The notes below the pieces were generated by a model, which saw nothing but the letters and a program-made list of their open reading frames with translations, was not told the DNA's origin and searched no databases. The position numbers and the translations under genes are program-made. Positions 1 to 7,518 of a DNA stretch of 9,823 bases are shown one piece after another (positions within the stretch are counted from its first letter, which is position 1; each line of letters opens with the position of its first letter). Origin of the DNA: an uncultured Marinicella sp. (GTDB taxonomy: Bacteria; Pseudomonadota; Gammaproteobacteria; Xanthomonadales; Marinicellaceae); assembly GCA_938008005.1 (NCBI GenBank), contig CALLLZ010000452.1, positions 1 to 9,823 of the forward strand, written 5' to 3'.

Positions 1-3000
1 CGGGTAATATGTCAGGCCCGGATCATGTTCTTTGGACCTTAAACAACGCGTGATTGAAGATGTACCAGCGATATTCCAGCCTTGACCTGCAATGCCATTA
101 CCAGCATTGGAGTTATAACTCAATGCCAGTTGTGGTGCCAATCCGCCACGACCTTTGGGTGCATATATAGGTAAACTATAATTAGCTGAACCAGATTCAT
201 CCACATCGAAAGCACCTGCCGTTACACCAACCAAATCATTCAAAGGGTCTGCCGTTATGCTGTCCATATAGCTTTCAATTTCCGGTGGTGGTTCCGCAGC
301 CAGTGGCACGGTATCTGAGTTACAAGCTGAAGTGATACACGGCAAGATGGTCAGAGTTTGTGACTCAGCAATTTCTACCGTTGCTTGATTACTGATATAA
401 CTGTCTTTATTTAGAAAGAACTGATAATCTCCGGCTGCAGTGAAGTTATCACAAACGAAGTTGGTGACCACATAATTGTTCAACGGCACCCCGGGACATA
501 AATCGTTCAATTGTTGCTTAGTGCCCCAACCGTTACCGTCATTGAAGCGGTAATAAGGTTCTATTGATGGGAAATCATCATCAGTAAACCATGTAAACTT
601 AATCTGACATGCGTTGAAAGTTTCATCATTAGGATCACAAACTGTGATTGATTCTTTTTGATTGTTGATAAAAAAGCGAATGTCATGAAATGAAGCAATT
701 TTCTGAAACGGCACCATATCATTTCTCGAACTACCATAGTTTAAGTTAATCGATCGATTAATCAAAGAATCATCACCCGGACTGGCTTGCACATTTAACC
801 AGAAGTCACCTTGGATATATTCTTCTTGAGAGTTAAAACTTCTGCCGCCTTGACCCAAAAACACCAACTCTTCTTCAAAACTGAAACCTTCTCTGGTTTT
901 ACCCAATGGGTTGAAACCGTTTCTGACAGTCATGAAAGTTTTTCTGTTAAGTCCTGTCTCAGGACTCACATATGAATCGTAGTAACCGGCTCCTGGAACT
1001 GCTGGATTACACTGTAGATCGATATTAGGATTACAGGTATGCGCCTGAACCCAAATGGGGTCACCTTCGCTGTCATAGGTCAACACTGTAGTGACTTCCA
1101 AGAAATTTTCAATCCATGTCAACCAAGTGATTTTTTCGTCTAAACTACCATCACTTTTATAATGCCACCAAGCCCCAGAATAGTGGTCATCATCGTTATC
1201 TTCCGGGGTTGCCCCTCCTATGGTTAAAATCGAAATATCTTCTAGCTCAATTTCAAATTCATCATTGAATAATTGATACTCTTCATCCACTGCTTCACCC
1301 GAGAAAATCCCTCCCTCAAAATCAACATCCAGTTTGATTGTGACATGCTGATTGTCATTTCCACTGAAATCAGTTTGAATTCTACCCACTTGAGTTGCAG
1401 AAGCCTGACCAGTAGAGTCATTGTATTTTAGATACAACAGATCACCTTGGAAAAACTGTGGGTCATTGGGGTTAATACCTTGCGTTTGTTTCATTTGTGA
1501 AAAGAACCAGGTCGGAGTCCACACCCCATCAACTTCCATATATGCAATCCAGAAACCCAATAAGTCATAAGTTCTGCCATAGTTTTCATGTACCGATGGA
1601 TAGCGGAGTTCACTGGCCCAATAGAAATGCCACCCCGTTCCAGCTTGATCAGGATTCCACCACATACCAGGTTTCATATCACCTGGTCCACCTATAACTC
1701 CTCTACCTGGATCACCTAAAAACAGGTTTACCGGTGCCGGGACACTTGTGGCAGAAAAGTCTACATAATATTTATACGTATATACTGGGCCAATACCGGT
1801 CTGAGCGGTGTCATAACCACCACAACCAATACCGTTGTAACATGCTTGTATCTTCCATTGACCTGTTGCTTCTCCTGTTATTACACCAGAACTGGTTGTG
1901 GCTTTAAAATCATCACAATAGTCAGACAAATCGAAATCTATACCATCAATATCTGAATAGGGAACCAGCAATGTATTTAAGGTATCTTCAACTTGTCCAC
2001 TGCTGTTGTAACGAATACAACGTGCTGTTGTGTGATGCTGGGATTTTAAATAAAAATAATCAGGTTTCAAACTTGTCGAAGTATTGAATTGCCACTTAAT
2101 ACCTTTGACATTATTTTCTTGATACCAACCCCAATTCTGAACTCTATTGGTTGCACCTACAGTTTTGTCATTTCTTTTAAGCACCCAGGTATATTGTGAG
2201 CTGTCTGAGGCCAAAGAACACCTGTCACCATTCACTCGGTCTCTTTTACATGCCTTGATACTGAATTTGTAATGTCCTTTAGCCAAACGCTGTAAGTTCA
2301 ACGGATCATGGATTGATTCTGAATAATATTTTATGTTTTTTATCGGAAAAGAATTCGCATTTCTATATATGTTTGCATAGCGTGATCCAAAGGGTTGACT
2401 CTCAATCACCTCTATATAGTCTACCAATTCATTGAGTTCTTCAGTGGTATATCCCGCCGGGAATTCCCAGTTTATAGTAAAATCAGTGCCACCAACATTA
2501 ATCTGGTTACTGGAATTGGTATTGACTACCAATTGTGGCTGAGGAATGTCATCTGCACTGATGGGCTCAGATAACATTAAATAATACGGTGCACCACATC
2601 CAAATTCATTGCTACAGGCTTTGATGGTGAAATCATCACCAACAATGCCAGTTCGGATCAACTGATCCGTTGACCATAAGTTCTGATGGGTCGAACCAGC
2701 TGCTACTGTAATGGTGTTTTGAGGGTTGTTATTGCTACCAAAAAGTGGGCTGATTTCGTAATAATCAGGTTTACCACGTCCCGAACCAAAGACATCAGAC
2801 GGATAAGTAAATTGGATTTCAAACTTGTGTTGTGCTGGATTACTGAGATTCCAAACAACATTCACATCCTCAACCTTCGTTAAACCTTGACCAAATTCTG
2901 AATCCACTATTTCATCACTACATTCATCAGAATAACACAAACTAATACCATAACTGACCGGCTCAACGTTGTTACTAAAATAGTGAGTTTGACTCATGTT

Positions 3001-3612
3001 CAACTCTAAATGTAATTGATCGATGATATTCATATCTTGGTCATACATGCGAATACGCACATACTCAATCTCTGGGTTACTTGGCAAAGCATTGGCATTA
3101 ATGTGCCAGTCTAGAAATCGAGTGGAAGAATCTTGGTCTTCAAAAACTTCAAAATCTAAAACACCCTCGACACAAATGACACCGCACCCTGTTTCTGTGG
3201 CATGCCAATCACCACAAGCTTGAACACCATTAACTTCAGCACATGCCCTCACTTCAAAATTGGCAACACCAATTTGACCAGCAGCTAAATCATGACTCAA
3301 AGGCAAAACAACAGCAGAATCATAACTGGTTACATCGCCACCATTAACCCGAATGTCATAACTGTTGACATACCACAAGTCATGATCTTCTTTTGACCAA
3401 TTCAAGGTGTAGTTTTGTGTGTTAAATTCCTTGTTAACAACAAAATCATTCACCTTTAATGGCTTGCAGAGTATGGGTTCTGGAATAATAACTGCAGGAG
3501 TCGCATTGACAAATATGGTTGACAAGCTGCTGCTTCCCGATGGGCAGTTTTCTACTGCACCAACCTGATTAATGAAGAGTAATAATAAAAATAGTACTGA
3601 AGTTTTTTTCAT
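1..3612 (-). CDS. Giant exported protein with Cys-paired FnIII-like modules and an SpvB/TcdB-type domain (partial, 3' end outside window)
   Basis: I translated the minus strand from the ATG at 3612 and found 1204 codons without a stop, running off the left edge. Residues 1-19 form a signal peptide (MKK, a Leu-rich core, cleavage after VGA). Residues about 50-600 hold repeated beta-sandwich, fibronectin-III-like modules, each ending in a close Cys pair. Residues about 648-960 hold two Trp-rich modules (GMWWNP at 649-654; SGAWWHY near 812). A Pro-rich hinge (AAEPPPEIE, about 1105-1113) leads into an SpvB domain from about 1130: GAFDVDESGSANYSLPIYAP, then LSYNSNAGNG and GWNIAGTSSITRC. In SpvB, TcaC/TcdB and Rhs-like proteins this domain starts a beta-propeller/Rhs shell; the rest probably lies beyond the window, so the toxin or C-terminal cargo cannot be seen. 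The ribosome site AGGA is 7 bases from the ATG. Export and surface or secreted location are inferred; the exact role is unknown. Confidence 0.85.
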   Translation of the reverse strand, partial: MKKTSVLFLLLLFINQVGAVENCPSGSSSLSTIFVNATPAVIIPEPILCKPLKVNDFVVNKEFNTQNYTLNWSKEDHDLWYVNSYDIRVNGGDVTSYDSAVVLPLSHDLAAGQIGVANFEVRACAEVNGVQACGDWHATETGCGVICVEGVLDFEVFEDQDSSTRFLDWHINANALPSNPEIEYVRIRMYDQDMNIIDQLHLELNMSQTHYFSNNVEPVSYGISLCYSDECSDEIVDSEFGQGLTKVEDVNVVWNLSNPAQHKFEIQFTYPSDVFGSGRGKPDYYEISPLFGSNNNPQNTITVAAGSTHQNLWSTDQLIRTGIVGDDFTIKACSNEFGCGAPYYLMLSEPISADDIPQPQLVVNTNSSNQINVGGTDFTINWEFPAGYTTEELNELVDYIEVIESQPFGSRYANIYRNANSFPIKNIKYYSESIHDPLNLQRLAKGHYKFSIKACKRDRVNGDRCSLASDSSQYTWVLKRNDKTVGATNRVQNWGWYQENNVKGIKWQFNTSTSLKPDYFYLKSQHHTTARCIRYNSSGQVEDTLNTLLVPYSDIDGIDFDLSDYCDDFKATTSSGVITGEATGQWKIQACYNGIGCGGYDTAQTGIGPVYTYKYYVDFSATSVPAPVNLFLGDPGRGVIGGPGDMKPGMWWNPDQAGTGWHFYWASELRYPSVHENYGRTYDLLGFWIAYMEVDGVWTPTWFFSQMKQTQGINPNDPQFFQGDLLYLKYNDSTGQASATQVGRIQTDFSGNDNQHVTIKLDVDFEGGIFSGEAVDEEYQLFNDEFEIELEDISILTIGGATPEDNDDDHYSGAWWHYKSDGSLDEKITWLTWIENFLEVTTVLTYDSEGDPIWVQAHTCNPNIDLQCNPAVPGAGYYDSYVSPETGLNRKTFMTVRNGFNPLGKTREGFSFEEELVFLGQGGRSFNSQEEYIQGDFWLNVQASPGDDSLINRSINLNYGSSRNDMVPFQKIASFHDIRFFINNQKESITVCDPNDETFNACQIKFTWFTDDDFPSIEPYYRFNDGNGWGTKQQLNDLCPGVPLNNYVVTNFVCDNFTAAGDYQFFLNKDSYISNQATVEIAESQTLTILPCITSACNSDTVPLAAEPPPEIESYMDSITADPLNDLVGVTAGAFDVDESGSANYSLPIYAPKGRGGLAPQLALSYNSNAGNGIAGQGWNIAGTSSITRCLRSKEHDPGLTYYP

Positions 3613-3684
3613 GAGTTTTCCTGAGTTCCAGCCAGAAACAATTGTTGAGACCGCACGGTAAAATAATGGTTTTTAATTTCGACT
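3613..3684 (-). other. 72-bp spacer between the small secreted gene and the giant gene
   Basis: The spacer has no convincing intrinsic terminator and no good sigma-70 promoter, so cotranscription of the two genes is the simplest reading. It contains a perfect 10-bp palindrome AACAATTGTT (3637-3646) and a short ACCG-ca-CGGT hairpin (3650-3659), neither followed by a U-run on the minus strand. Confidence 0.45.
3620..3622 (-). promoter_or_regulatory. Ribosome binding site of the giant SpvB-domain gene
   Basis: On the minus strand CTCAGGAAAACTC precedes the ATG at 3612, putting AGG 7 bases upstream. The small upstream gene has a nearly identical site (ATCAGGAAAA), which supports both start choices and suggests similarly efficient translation. 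Confidence 0.7.
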
Positions 3685-4092
3685 TTATTTATTCAAACGC
3701 ACTGCAGTCACTTTTGCCCTGGTGTTGTAACATTCATCATCAGAAATTATTAAGCTGACTGTCTTATCCGCCAGACCAGCTGATAAAACTGCTGAGGAAA
3801 GCATGTCAAAGCGCTTCTCACCTAAATCCGATTCACGGATTTCAGCCCATTTTCCTGCAGCAGGTCCATTTTTCAAATCTGGACAGGGTTGAAAGTCATT
3901 TTCCATCACAATCGCCAATCTTTTATAATCAATTCCACTTATAGTGTTATGTGTGAAATACACATTATTTATTCCTTGAGAGGCAGCATGATGAGCGCCC
4001 TTGGCTTGTTTTTGACCTTCAATTTTGTCACTTGAATGAGCAACTGATGATAAAGCCATAAGTAAAAAAGATATTTTAAGTTTTGTTTTCAT
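3685..4092 (-). CDS. Small secreted protein of unknown function (135 aa)
   Basis: I do not recognise the family. Residues 1 to about 18-20 are a signal peptide (MKTKLK, a hydrophobic stretch, then SSVAHSS), so the product is probably periplasmic or secreted. The mature part is about 115 residues with only two cysteines, C70 and C121, which could form one disulfide. The C-terminal pattern (alpha-helix RFDMLSSAVLSAGLADK, strand TVSLIIS, then DDECYN and a last strand AKVTAVRL) resembles small exported OB-fold-like proteins, including AB5 B-subunit-like folds, but this is a weak resemblance by eye. The start is supported by AGGA placed 7 bases from the ATG. It lies 72 bp upstream of the giant SpvB-domain gene on the same strand and is probably its operon partner. 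A functional link between the two, such as accessory or binding subunit, is speculation. Confidence 0.75.
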   Translation of the reverse strand: MKTKLKISFLLMALSSVAHSSDKIEGQKQAKGAHHAASQGINNVYFTHNTISGIDYKRLAIVMENDFQPCPDLKNGPAAGKWAEIRESDLGEKRFDMLSSAVLSAGLADKTVSLIISDDECYNTRAKVTAVRLNK

Positions 4093-4136
4093 TTTTTTTC
4101 CTGATTCTAATTAATCTTTAAACTGTTAATTTTGGT

Positions 4137-4153
4137 GTTACTTTTTCAGTAAC
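4137..4153. repeat. Perfect inverted repeat GTTACT-n5-AGTAAC in the leader of the small secreted gene
   Basis: GTTACT (4137-4142) and AGTAAC (4148-4153) are exact reverse complements separated by 5 bases. The site lies 45 bases upstream of the ATG at 4092, inside the predicted 5' leader, and could be an RNA hairpin or a dimeric regulator site. Confidence 0.5.
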
Positions 4154-4154
4154 T

Positions 4155-4177
4155 TTGAACACTTTACAAACGTTCAA
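4155..4177. repeat. Inverted repeat TTGAAC-n11-GTTCAA, candidate operator
   Basis: TTGAAC (4155-4160) and GTTCAA (4172-4177) are exact reverse complements with an 11-bp spacer. Centre-to-centre distance is 17 bp, somewhat over one and a half helical turns. It abuts the inverted repeat at 4137-4153 and lies just downstream of a candidate promoter, so repression of this operon from here is possible. No known regulator motif was recognised. Confidence 0.4.
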
Positions 4178-4186
4178 CGTGCATGA

Positions 4187-4215
4187 ATCATAGATAGGGA
4201 ACCGAGCAATAACAA
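4187..4215 (-). promoter_or_regulatory. Candidate sigma-70 promoter for the small secreted gene and giant gene
   Basis: On the minus strand, TTGTTA (4215-4210, -35) is separated by 17 bp from TATGAT (4192-4187, -10, five of six consensus bases). Transcription would start near 4180, giving a leader of about 88 nt containing both inverted repeats. The -35 match is only four of six, so this is a prediction by eye. Confidence 0.4.
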
Positions 4216-4348
4216 TAACTTGACCTTATACTGAATATAATTGTCCTAAATTTGACAATGACTAACCAGCCTTAAGCATCAGCGTGTTTTTAAGCGTTAT
4301 GTTGCTAACCGTGAGAGCGGTTTTATGAAAAGATCGGTGGTTGTGGCT

Positions 4349-4360
4349 GGCTTAAAAGCC
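4349..4360. repeat. Short palindrome directly after the glycosyltransferase stop codon
   Basis: GGCTTAAAAGCC lies one base beyond the stop at 4362-4364. It could fold as a 4-5-bp hairpin at the 3' end of the glycosyltransferase mRNA, but no U-run follows, so it is not a convincing intrinsic terminator. The rest of the 4093-4361 gap holds a second weak hairpin (AACCG/CGGTT at 4307-4322). Confidence 0.3.
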
Positions 4361-4361
4361 C

Positions 4362-5513
4362 TTAAAAATCACCGGATTGATAAGCTTGAACTGTTAACTC
4401 AGCACAGCGTTGCCAAGTGAATTGTCGGCTGAAATCCAAACCTTTTTTCTCTGCTTTAATTGACCACTTTGTGTCTTCCAATGCAGTTCTTAAACCAATA
4501 GCTATGCTTTCTATATCCACGGGATCACACAACATCGCATGACCACCAGCCACTTCTTGCATAGCTGAATTATCACTGGTAAGGACAGCGGTGCTTGATG
4601 CCATTGATTCGATGATTGGTAGACCAAAACCTTCATATAGCGATGGGAAAACGGTCAGTTTGGCACTGGCATACAGGTGTTGTAATTGTTGTTTGTTAAC
4701 ATAGCCTAAAAAAATAATTTGACCTTGGCTGACCAATGATTTGATGGTGTTATTCAAGTCCTCATTCAGCCAACCTTTTGAACCCACCAGCACCAAAGGA
4801 TAGGCTTTTCTGAGTTGTATAGGTAACAAAGTATAAGCTGCTAATAATCGTGAAAGATTTTTTCTGGGTTCAGTGGTAGCCACTGAAAGCAGGAACTGTT
4901 TGTATTTCAATTGAAGTGGCTTGAGTGTTTGCTGTGTTTCAGGTTCTGAATAAGGTTTAAAACCATTATCCACACCTAAGGGTGTGACATGAATTTTCTC
5001 AGCAGAATAACCATAATGTTCAATGACTTCCTGTTTTATAAATTCCGTTGGGGTAACTATAGCATCCGCTTGTTTTAGAGTATTGGGTATTTCTCGATCC
5101 AAAAACTGCAGTCGATAGTTAGGCTGAGTTTCGCGGTAATGTACAAATGACAAATCATGAAAGGTTGCAATTGACCGACCACCAAAAGGCATCAACACAA
5201 AGTTCGGGCTGTGAAACACATGATCTGATAAAGCAGCTGTCAAACGCTTAAAGTATTTATTTCGGCGCTTGGCATAGGCATTTAATGCCAAGCCTTTGAA
5301 TGGAATCCATTCTCGCAAACGGCTGATCCATTGATTGGCTTGGGCCGAATGGGCAATGTTATCGACCCATTGGTCTGATGAGAAGTACTTAACTGTTTCA
5401 AAACTTTCACTCGCAGCGGCGATTTCGGCCAATTGCTCTCCCAGTTTCAAGGTATATTGCCCAATGCCAGTAATTGGATGAGTGATGGCATCAACATTTA
5501 AAATAACTTTCAA
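4362..5513 (-). CDS. Family-4-type (GT-B) glycosyltransferase with TTG start
   Basis: The 383-residue product has the two-domain GT-B pattern of retaining family-4 glycosyltransferases, which transfer sugars from nucleotide donors to glycan or lipid-linked acceptors in the cytoplasm. The N-terminal Rossmann domain opens with MKVILNVDAITHPITGIGQY, with the glycine loop TGIGQY at 15-20, and has HD at 119-120. The C-terminal donor domain has EPRKN at 215-219 (phosphate contacts), FLGYV at 268-272 and PSLYEGFGLPIIE at 290-302, containing the E-x7-E pair E294/E302. The start codon is TTG; no nearby ATG or GTG would keep the first beta-strand, so TTG is preferred although the ribosome site is poor. 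It stands alone rather than in a polysaccharide cluster, so donor and acceptor cannot be named; mannosyl- or rhamnosyltransferase-like roles are possible. Confidence 0.88.
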   Translation of the reverse strand: MKVILNVDAITHPITGIGQYTLKLGEQLAEIAAASESFETVKYFSSDQWVDNIAHSAQANQWISRLREWIPFKGLALNAYAKRRNKYFKRLTAALSDHVFHSPNFVLMPFGGRSIATFHDLSFVHYRETQPNYRLQFLDREIPNTLKQADAIVTPTEFIKQEVIEHYGYSAEKIHVTPLGVDNGFKPYSEPETQQTLKPLQLKYKQFLLSVATTEPRKNLSRLLAAYTLLPIQLRKAYPLVLVGSKGWLNEDLNNTIKSLVSQGQIIFLGYVNKQQLQHLYASAKLTVFPSLYEGFGLPIIESMASSTAVLTSDNSAMQEVAGGHAMLCDPVDIESIAIGLRTALEDTKWSIKAEKKGLDFSRQFTWQRCAELTVQAYQSGDF

Positions 5514-5518
5514 AAGTT
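5505..5518. repeat. Palindrome AACTTT-ca-AAAGTT spanning the TTG start
   Basis: The 6-bp arms at 5505-5510 and 5513-5518 are exact reverse complements. The glycosyltransferase TTG start (5511-5513) sits at the centre. It lies beside the 56-bp divergent gap (5514-5569) to the VOC gene, so it could be an operator for either gene, or chance. Confidence 0.3.
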
Positions 5519-5531
5519 CAAGTCTCAGAGT

Positions 5532-5537
5532 TAAAAT
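5532..5537 (+). promoter_or_regulatory. Possible -10 element for the VOC-family gene
   Basis: TAAAAT lies 33 bases upstream of the ATG at 5570 within the divergent intergenic gap. No convincing -35 element is found 16-18 bp upstream, so this is only a weak suggestion. Confidence 0.2.
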
Positions 5538-5569
5538 GATTCATGATCCAATTCTAACAAATTTACCTT

Positions 5570-6013
5570 ATGTCTACTCCAGTTCTTTCTCCATTTCACC
5601 TGGCCATTCCAGTGAGGAACATCAACGAATCAAAAGACTTTTATATCAATACATTGGGGTGCCAGCCCGGGCGATCATCAGAGCATTGGGTCGATTTGAA
5701 TTTATACGGTCATCAACTGGTTTGTCATTTGGATAAGTCACTGGGCAATGAAGGACAAGTACGTTTGATTAACAACGATGTCGATGATCATGGTGTGCCG
5801 GTTCCACATTTTGGTGTGGTTCTAGACATGGCCAATTGGCAAGCTTTGGCAGATAAATTAATAGCCGCAGGTATTCAATTCATTCTAGAGCCTTATATCA
5901 GGTTCGAAGGCTTACCCGGAGAGCAGGCCACTTTATTCTTTTTAGACCCTTCAGGTAATGCACTGGAATTTAAGGCATTTAAAGATTTATCACAGCTTTT
6001 TGTTACAACATAA
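5570..6013 (+). CDS. VOC-superfamily predicted dioxygenase (glyoxalase/extradiol fold)
   Basis: This 147-residue protein has the vicinal oxygen chelate fold as two beta-alpha-beta3 halves. The N-terminal motif FHLAIPVRNINESKDFYIN followed by LGCQPGR and WVDLNLYGHQLVCHL is typical of the small 'predicted dioxygenase of the extradiol family' group. Probable metal ligands are H10, H80 (PHFGVVL) and E133 (FLDPSGNALEFKAF), the usual two-His-one-Glu arrangement. The substrate cannot be predicted; family members include glyoxalases, dioxygenases and resistance proteins. An in-frame TAA lies six codons upstream, so ATG 5570 is the first possible start, although no clear Shine-Dalgarno precedes it. 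It is divergent from the glycosyltransferase and converges on ppx with 8 bp between stops, with no terminator visible in that gap. Confidence 0.88.
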   Translation: MSTPVLSPFHLAIPVRNINESKDFYINTLGCQPGRSSEHWVDLNLYGHQLVCHLDKSLGNEGQVRLINNDVDDHGVPVPHFGVVLDMANWQALADKLIAAGIQFILEPYIRFEGLPGEQATLFFLDPSGNALEFKAFKDLSQLFVTT

Positions 6014-6021
6014 ATACGTAA

Positions 6022-7518
6022 TTAAAAAGGGTTAAACTTCAACTCAATGTCTATTACTTGTAGCCGTTTAACTTCATCATTTAAGTCAGCTTTAATCAGC
6101 GGGTGTTCTATCAACCAATCAAAATTAATAATGAGCTCTATGGTGTTCGCTTCCCAATGTATGACATCAATGGGTATCGGTTCAAAGTGTCGATTTCGAG
6201 CAAAAACGATTGCTAAGCGCATCACCACCAACAACGGAATGACTGCTTCATATTGACGCGGGGTTAGCATCGCCAACGCAGATTTACTGATCTTGCGGCG
6301 ATGTAACCGCACCAAAATTGACATGATCAGTTTTTGTTGATTTGAAAAACCTGGCATATCAGCATGTTGAATGATATACGCACCTATTTTATGGTATTGG
6401 CTGTGGGCAATAGAGAGTCCAATCTCATGCAATTGAATCGCTGCATTTAACAAAGCATGGGCGCGCTTTTTTACTTTGATATTTAACTTAGCAAATAGAT
6501 CTTCACTGTGTCTTAGCACATTCTCAACTTGAACATTATCTACCGTAAATTGTTCACTCAATTTTTTGATGCTGCGTTTGGTTACCGAAATGTGCTTAGG
6601 CCCATCCAACATTTCATAAATCAAACCTTCTCTGAGCGCACCATTTGAAACGTCCATTTGTTCAATCTTAAATGCTTTCATCAAGGCATAAACTATAGCC
6701 AATCCTCCGATAAAAACCGGACGTCGCTCTTCGCTTAAGCCACTTAATTCATTGAGTTTATCAACATGCCCTAATTCAAAACATTTGCGTTTCATCAATT
6801 TAAGACCTGATAAGGTAATCCCTGTTGTGGCCCACTGATTGGCTAGAAGAATTTTGGCCGTTGCTCTCATGGTTCCTGATGCCCCTACACTGTGCTTCCA
6901 ACCCTGTTTTTTAAAAGCCTGTACAAAAGGGTTGAGCTCTTGCAGTGCATGAATAACAGCTCGCTTCCAATTGTCTTTATTAATGACACCCTGTTTGAAA
7001 TATTTTTTGGTGTAACTGACACAACCCATATACAAGCTTTCGCGCTTCTCAGGTTTCATCCCGTCACCAATAATCAACTCCGTACTGCCCCCTCCGATAT
7101 CCATAACCAATTTCCTGGTGGGGTTATCACTGGTAGACTGAGCCACCCCTAAATACAGCATACGGGCTTCTTCTCGACCTGAAATAATTTCAATTTCATG
7201 ACCCAGAATATGTTCAGCATGCTCTAAAAATTGCCTTGAGTTTTTGGCTACACGAAGTGTGTTGGTCCCAACAATTCGAACCTGGGCATCTGGAATGTTT
7301 TGAATCCGTTCGGACATAGACTCAAGCGATTCATAAGCTTTTGTTAAGTACTCGGGAGAAATGCGCTTGTTTTCATCCAAGCCCGCTGCTAAACGAACCA
7401 TGTGTTTTACTGAGTCAATTGGAAATATTTGACCGGACTTGAAATTAGCCACCAACAAATGAAAAGAGTTAGATCCTAAATCTATGGCTGCAAAGTTTTT
7501 TCTGGTTGAAATTGGCAT
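6022..7518 (-). CDS. ppx: Exopolyphosphatase of the Ppx/GppA family
   Basis: The 498-residue product releases terminal phosphate from polyphosphate and, in GppA-type members, converts pppGpp to ppGpp. The ASKHA phosphatase core is clear: FAAIDLGSNSFHLL at 9-22 (phosphate 1 loop), GTNTLR at 84-89, SGREEAR at 113-119 with the catalytic-base Glu, and MDIGGGSTEL at 139-148 (phosphate 2 loop). The C-terminal HD-like helical domain includes HEIG at 364-367 and QYHKIGAYIIQH at 374-385. Length agrees with Escherichia coli Ppx (513) and GppA (494); sequence alone does not firmly separate the two activities. The gene starts 41 bp after the rho stop with no terminator, suggesting cotranscription. The start must be ATG 7518, because TAA lies in frame four codons upstream and no ATG, GTG or TTG occurs among the next ten codons. 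That ATG lies inside a 12-bp hairpin stem. Confidence 0.92.
   Translation of the reverse strand: MPISTRKNFAAIDLGSNSFHLLVANFKSGQIFPIDSVKHMVRLAAGLDENKRISPEYLTKAYESLESMSERIQNIPDAQVRIVGTNTLRVAKNSRQFLEHAEHILGHEIEIISGREEARMLYLGVAQSTSDNPTRKLVMDIGGGSTELIIGDGMKPEKRESLYMGCVSYTKKYFKQGVINKDNWKRAVIHALQELNPFVQAFKKQGWKHSVGASGTMRATAKILLANQWATTGITLSGLKLMKRKCFELGHVDKLNELSGLSEERRPVFIGGLAIVYALMKAFKIEQMDVSNGALREGLIYEMLDGPKHISVTKRSIKKLSEQFTVDNVQVENVLRHSEDLFAKLNIKVKKRAHALLNAAIQLHEIGLSIAHSQYHKIGAYIIQHADMPGFSNQQKLIMSILVRLHRRKISKSALAMLTPRQYEAVIPLLVVMRLAIVFARNRHFEPIPIDVIHWEANTIELIINFDWLIEHPLIKADLNDEVKRLQVIDIELKFNPF

Noticed and set aside
1497..3223. Short plus-strand open frames at 1497-1697, 2686-2883 and 3023-3223
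   Set aside because: They lie inside the continuous 1204-codon minus-strand frame, have no ribosome sites or recognisable domains, and have composition typical of antisense shadows.
4307..4322. AACCG/CGGTT hairpin as a terminator for the glycosyltransferase transcript
   Set aside because: The stem is only 5 bp, lies about 40 bp beyond the stop, and has no U-run on the minus strand.
4265..4350. CCAGCC ... GGCTGG as terminal inverted repeats of a small element
   Set aside because: Only 6 bp match, the extension breaks down on both sides, and no target duplication is visible.
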